Of a stretch of 64,000 bases of DNA, positions 62,844 to 64,000 are shown piece after piece; positions within the stretch are counted from its first letter, which is position 1; the number at the start of each line of letters is the position of its first letter. Source of the DNA: Phoenix dactylifera (Eukaryota; Streptophyta; Magnoliopsida; Arecales; Arecaceae). The stretch lies in NCBI RefSeq assembly GCF_009389715.1, contig NW_024067676.1, positions 749,501 to 813,500 of the forward strand. Direction: 5' to 3'. Both the position numbers and the translations under genes were made by a program. Below the pieces are notes generated by a model. That model was not told where the DNA came from and made no database searches. It saw nothing but the letters and a program-made list of their open reading frames with translations.

Positions 62844-64000
62844 CTATAAATGTTGAAAATGGAAGATAGATCAAAACCGTTATAATGGTCGTTGAAATAT
62901 TTAATCAACATTCTTACAAAACTATGGGAATTACGCAATGCCAATATTGCATTCTCTTCAGGTGATTCTACTTTTAAATCTTTATTGATTGTTAAAACCT
63001 TCGCACATGCTGATTTACCGGTGTTTATTATACCTCTTCGCATGTAAGATGAACTAAATGATATTATTTATTATGTGTCATAATCAAATAAACTATAAGA
63101 CAATAAAATTGCAACAGATGCATTCAATCAATATGAGGGAGGTATTACCTGATCAGGTCTAAACTACCAAGTGAAATGTGAGAGGTGTTCATAAGCATAA
63201 GAGTAGGAATAGAGGCAAGAAGGATGCAAAGTAAAGAAGGGGAGAGAAGGAGAGGCGTCATCAAGCCAAGCAAATTAGGGGACAGACAAGGATGGAAGTC
63301 ATTAAGCAACTGAGTTGAGTTGGGCTGCAACTATTTCATAGGAACACCATCATTTATGTTTCCTTTCAATTACTGCTTCTGGTACATCTCATATTGATTT
63401 CCAAAGTATCCAAAAATAGCAATCTAGGCTTTATTTCTTCAAAGATATTTTAAGAAAACTATTAATTGAAAAAACATGAGAACAAATAGATGTTAGTTTA
63501 TTCAATGTGTATCTTTATTACTATTATGATTAGGATGATCTCATCAATGTTAAATAAGCCAGAAAGAAAGGGATTACTAAAGCATGAGTAAGAAGAATTA
63601 AGTTGGTTTATCTTCGAATATTAGGCCAATGATTCCCAAGGTAAAAAAAAAAAGCAAGACTTCATTGTCGTTGCGGATAAGGTTGGCAGTGCCACCGAAG
63701 ATTTTGTAAACAAGCCAACTATTAAAGACCAACGTAACCCTCATAAAATTCAAATATTAAGTATTTAAGATTCAACAATTTACTAATAGAAGAAGGTATG
63801 AACAAACACTGTATTATTCCAAAACTTAAAAAAAAAAGAAGCAGAAGAGCAGCAGTTGCAGTAAATGCAATGTATGTACCAAGCCTATCCTATCTCTCAA
63901 AATTCCAATAATGGTCCAAATCTAACATTCGCCTCGAAAGTATAATAGCACAAGCTTTCATGAAAAACCACATGGTTTCATGAATATCAACAATATCATT
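62844..64000. other. Probable intron or spacer of the partial minus-strand gene
   Basis: AT-rich with poly-A/T runs. No exon, RNA gene or mobile element is clear. Confidence 0.4.

Overview
The window is nuclear DNA of a flowering plant. Genes are broken by GT-AG introns up to 7.3 kb long, spacers are AT-rich, and remnants of SINE, LINE, Copia, TRIM and MITE elements are scattered through introns and spacers. A GC-rich 5' coding end in the oxidase gene, a very GC-rich last exon in the metal-binding gene, and the large introns fit a monocot, possibly a palm. This placement is inference, not proof.

Layout. (1) 1-6123, plus strand: a respiratory burst NADPH oxidase (RBOH) lacking only its N-terminal start, with 12 visible exons. 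(2) 7757-18628, minus strand and convergent with RBOH: a PRP38B-type splicing factor in four coding exons. Its 5' UTR is split, with a non-coding first exon near 23109-23330. (3) 23.4-28.2 kb: intergenic, with a Copia retrotransposon remnant. (4) 28549-37228, plus strand: a small coiled-coil protein of unknown function (157 aa, seven exons). (5) 37.2-42.8 kb: intergenic, with microsatellites and a perfect 105-bp tandem duplication. (6) 42818-43977, plus strand: a heavy-metal-associated isoprenylated plant protein (HIPP), followed by a 0.8-kb diverged tandem array. (7) 44.9-56.2 kb: gene-poor, with a LINE tail, MITEs, repeats rich in GGTCGGGT-like words and a TRIM-like LTR end. (8) 56301-61643, plus strand: a folate enzyme, methylenetetrahydrofolate dehydrogenase/cyclohydrolase (FOLD), in five exons. 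(9) 62463-62843, minus strand: the last two exons of an unidentified gene with a CxxC motif, continuing beyond the window.

The genes are unrelated in function (ROS production, splicing, metal binding, one-carbon metabolism), as is usual on plant chromosomes, and nothing suggests an operon-like cluster. I found no tRNA, rRNA, CRISPR or convincing microRNA gene.

I did not find a clearly new biological system. The most unusual structures are two foldback elements built from GTACCGG-like words (15195-15670 and 20484-20823) with weaker relatives elsewhere in the window. The unidentified coiled-coil gene with three 54-nt exons is also worth a look.
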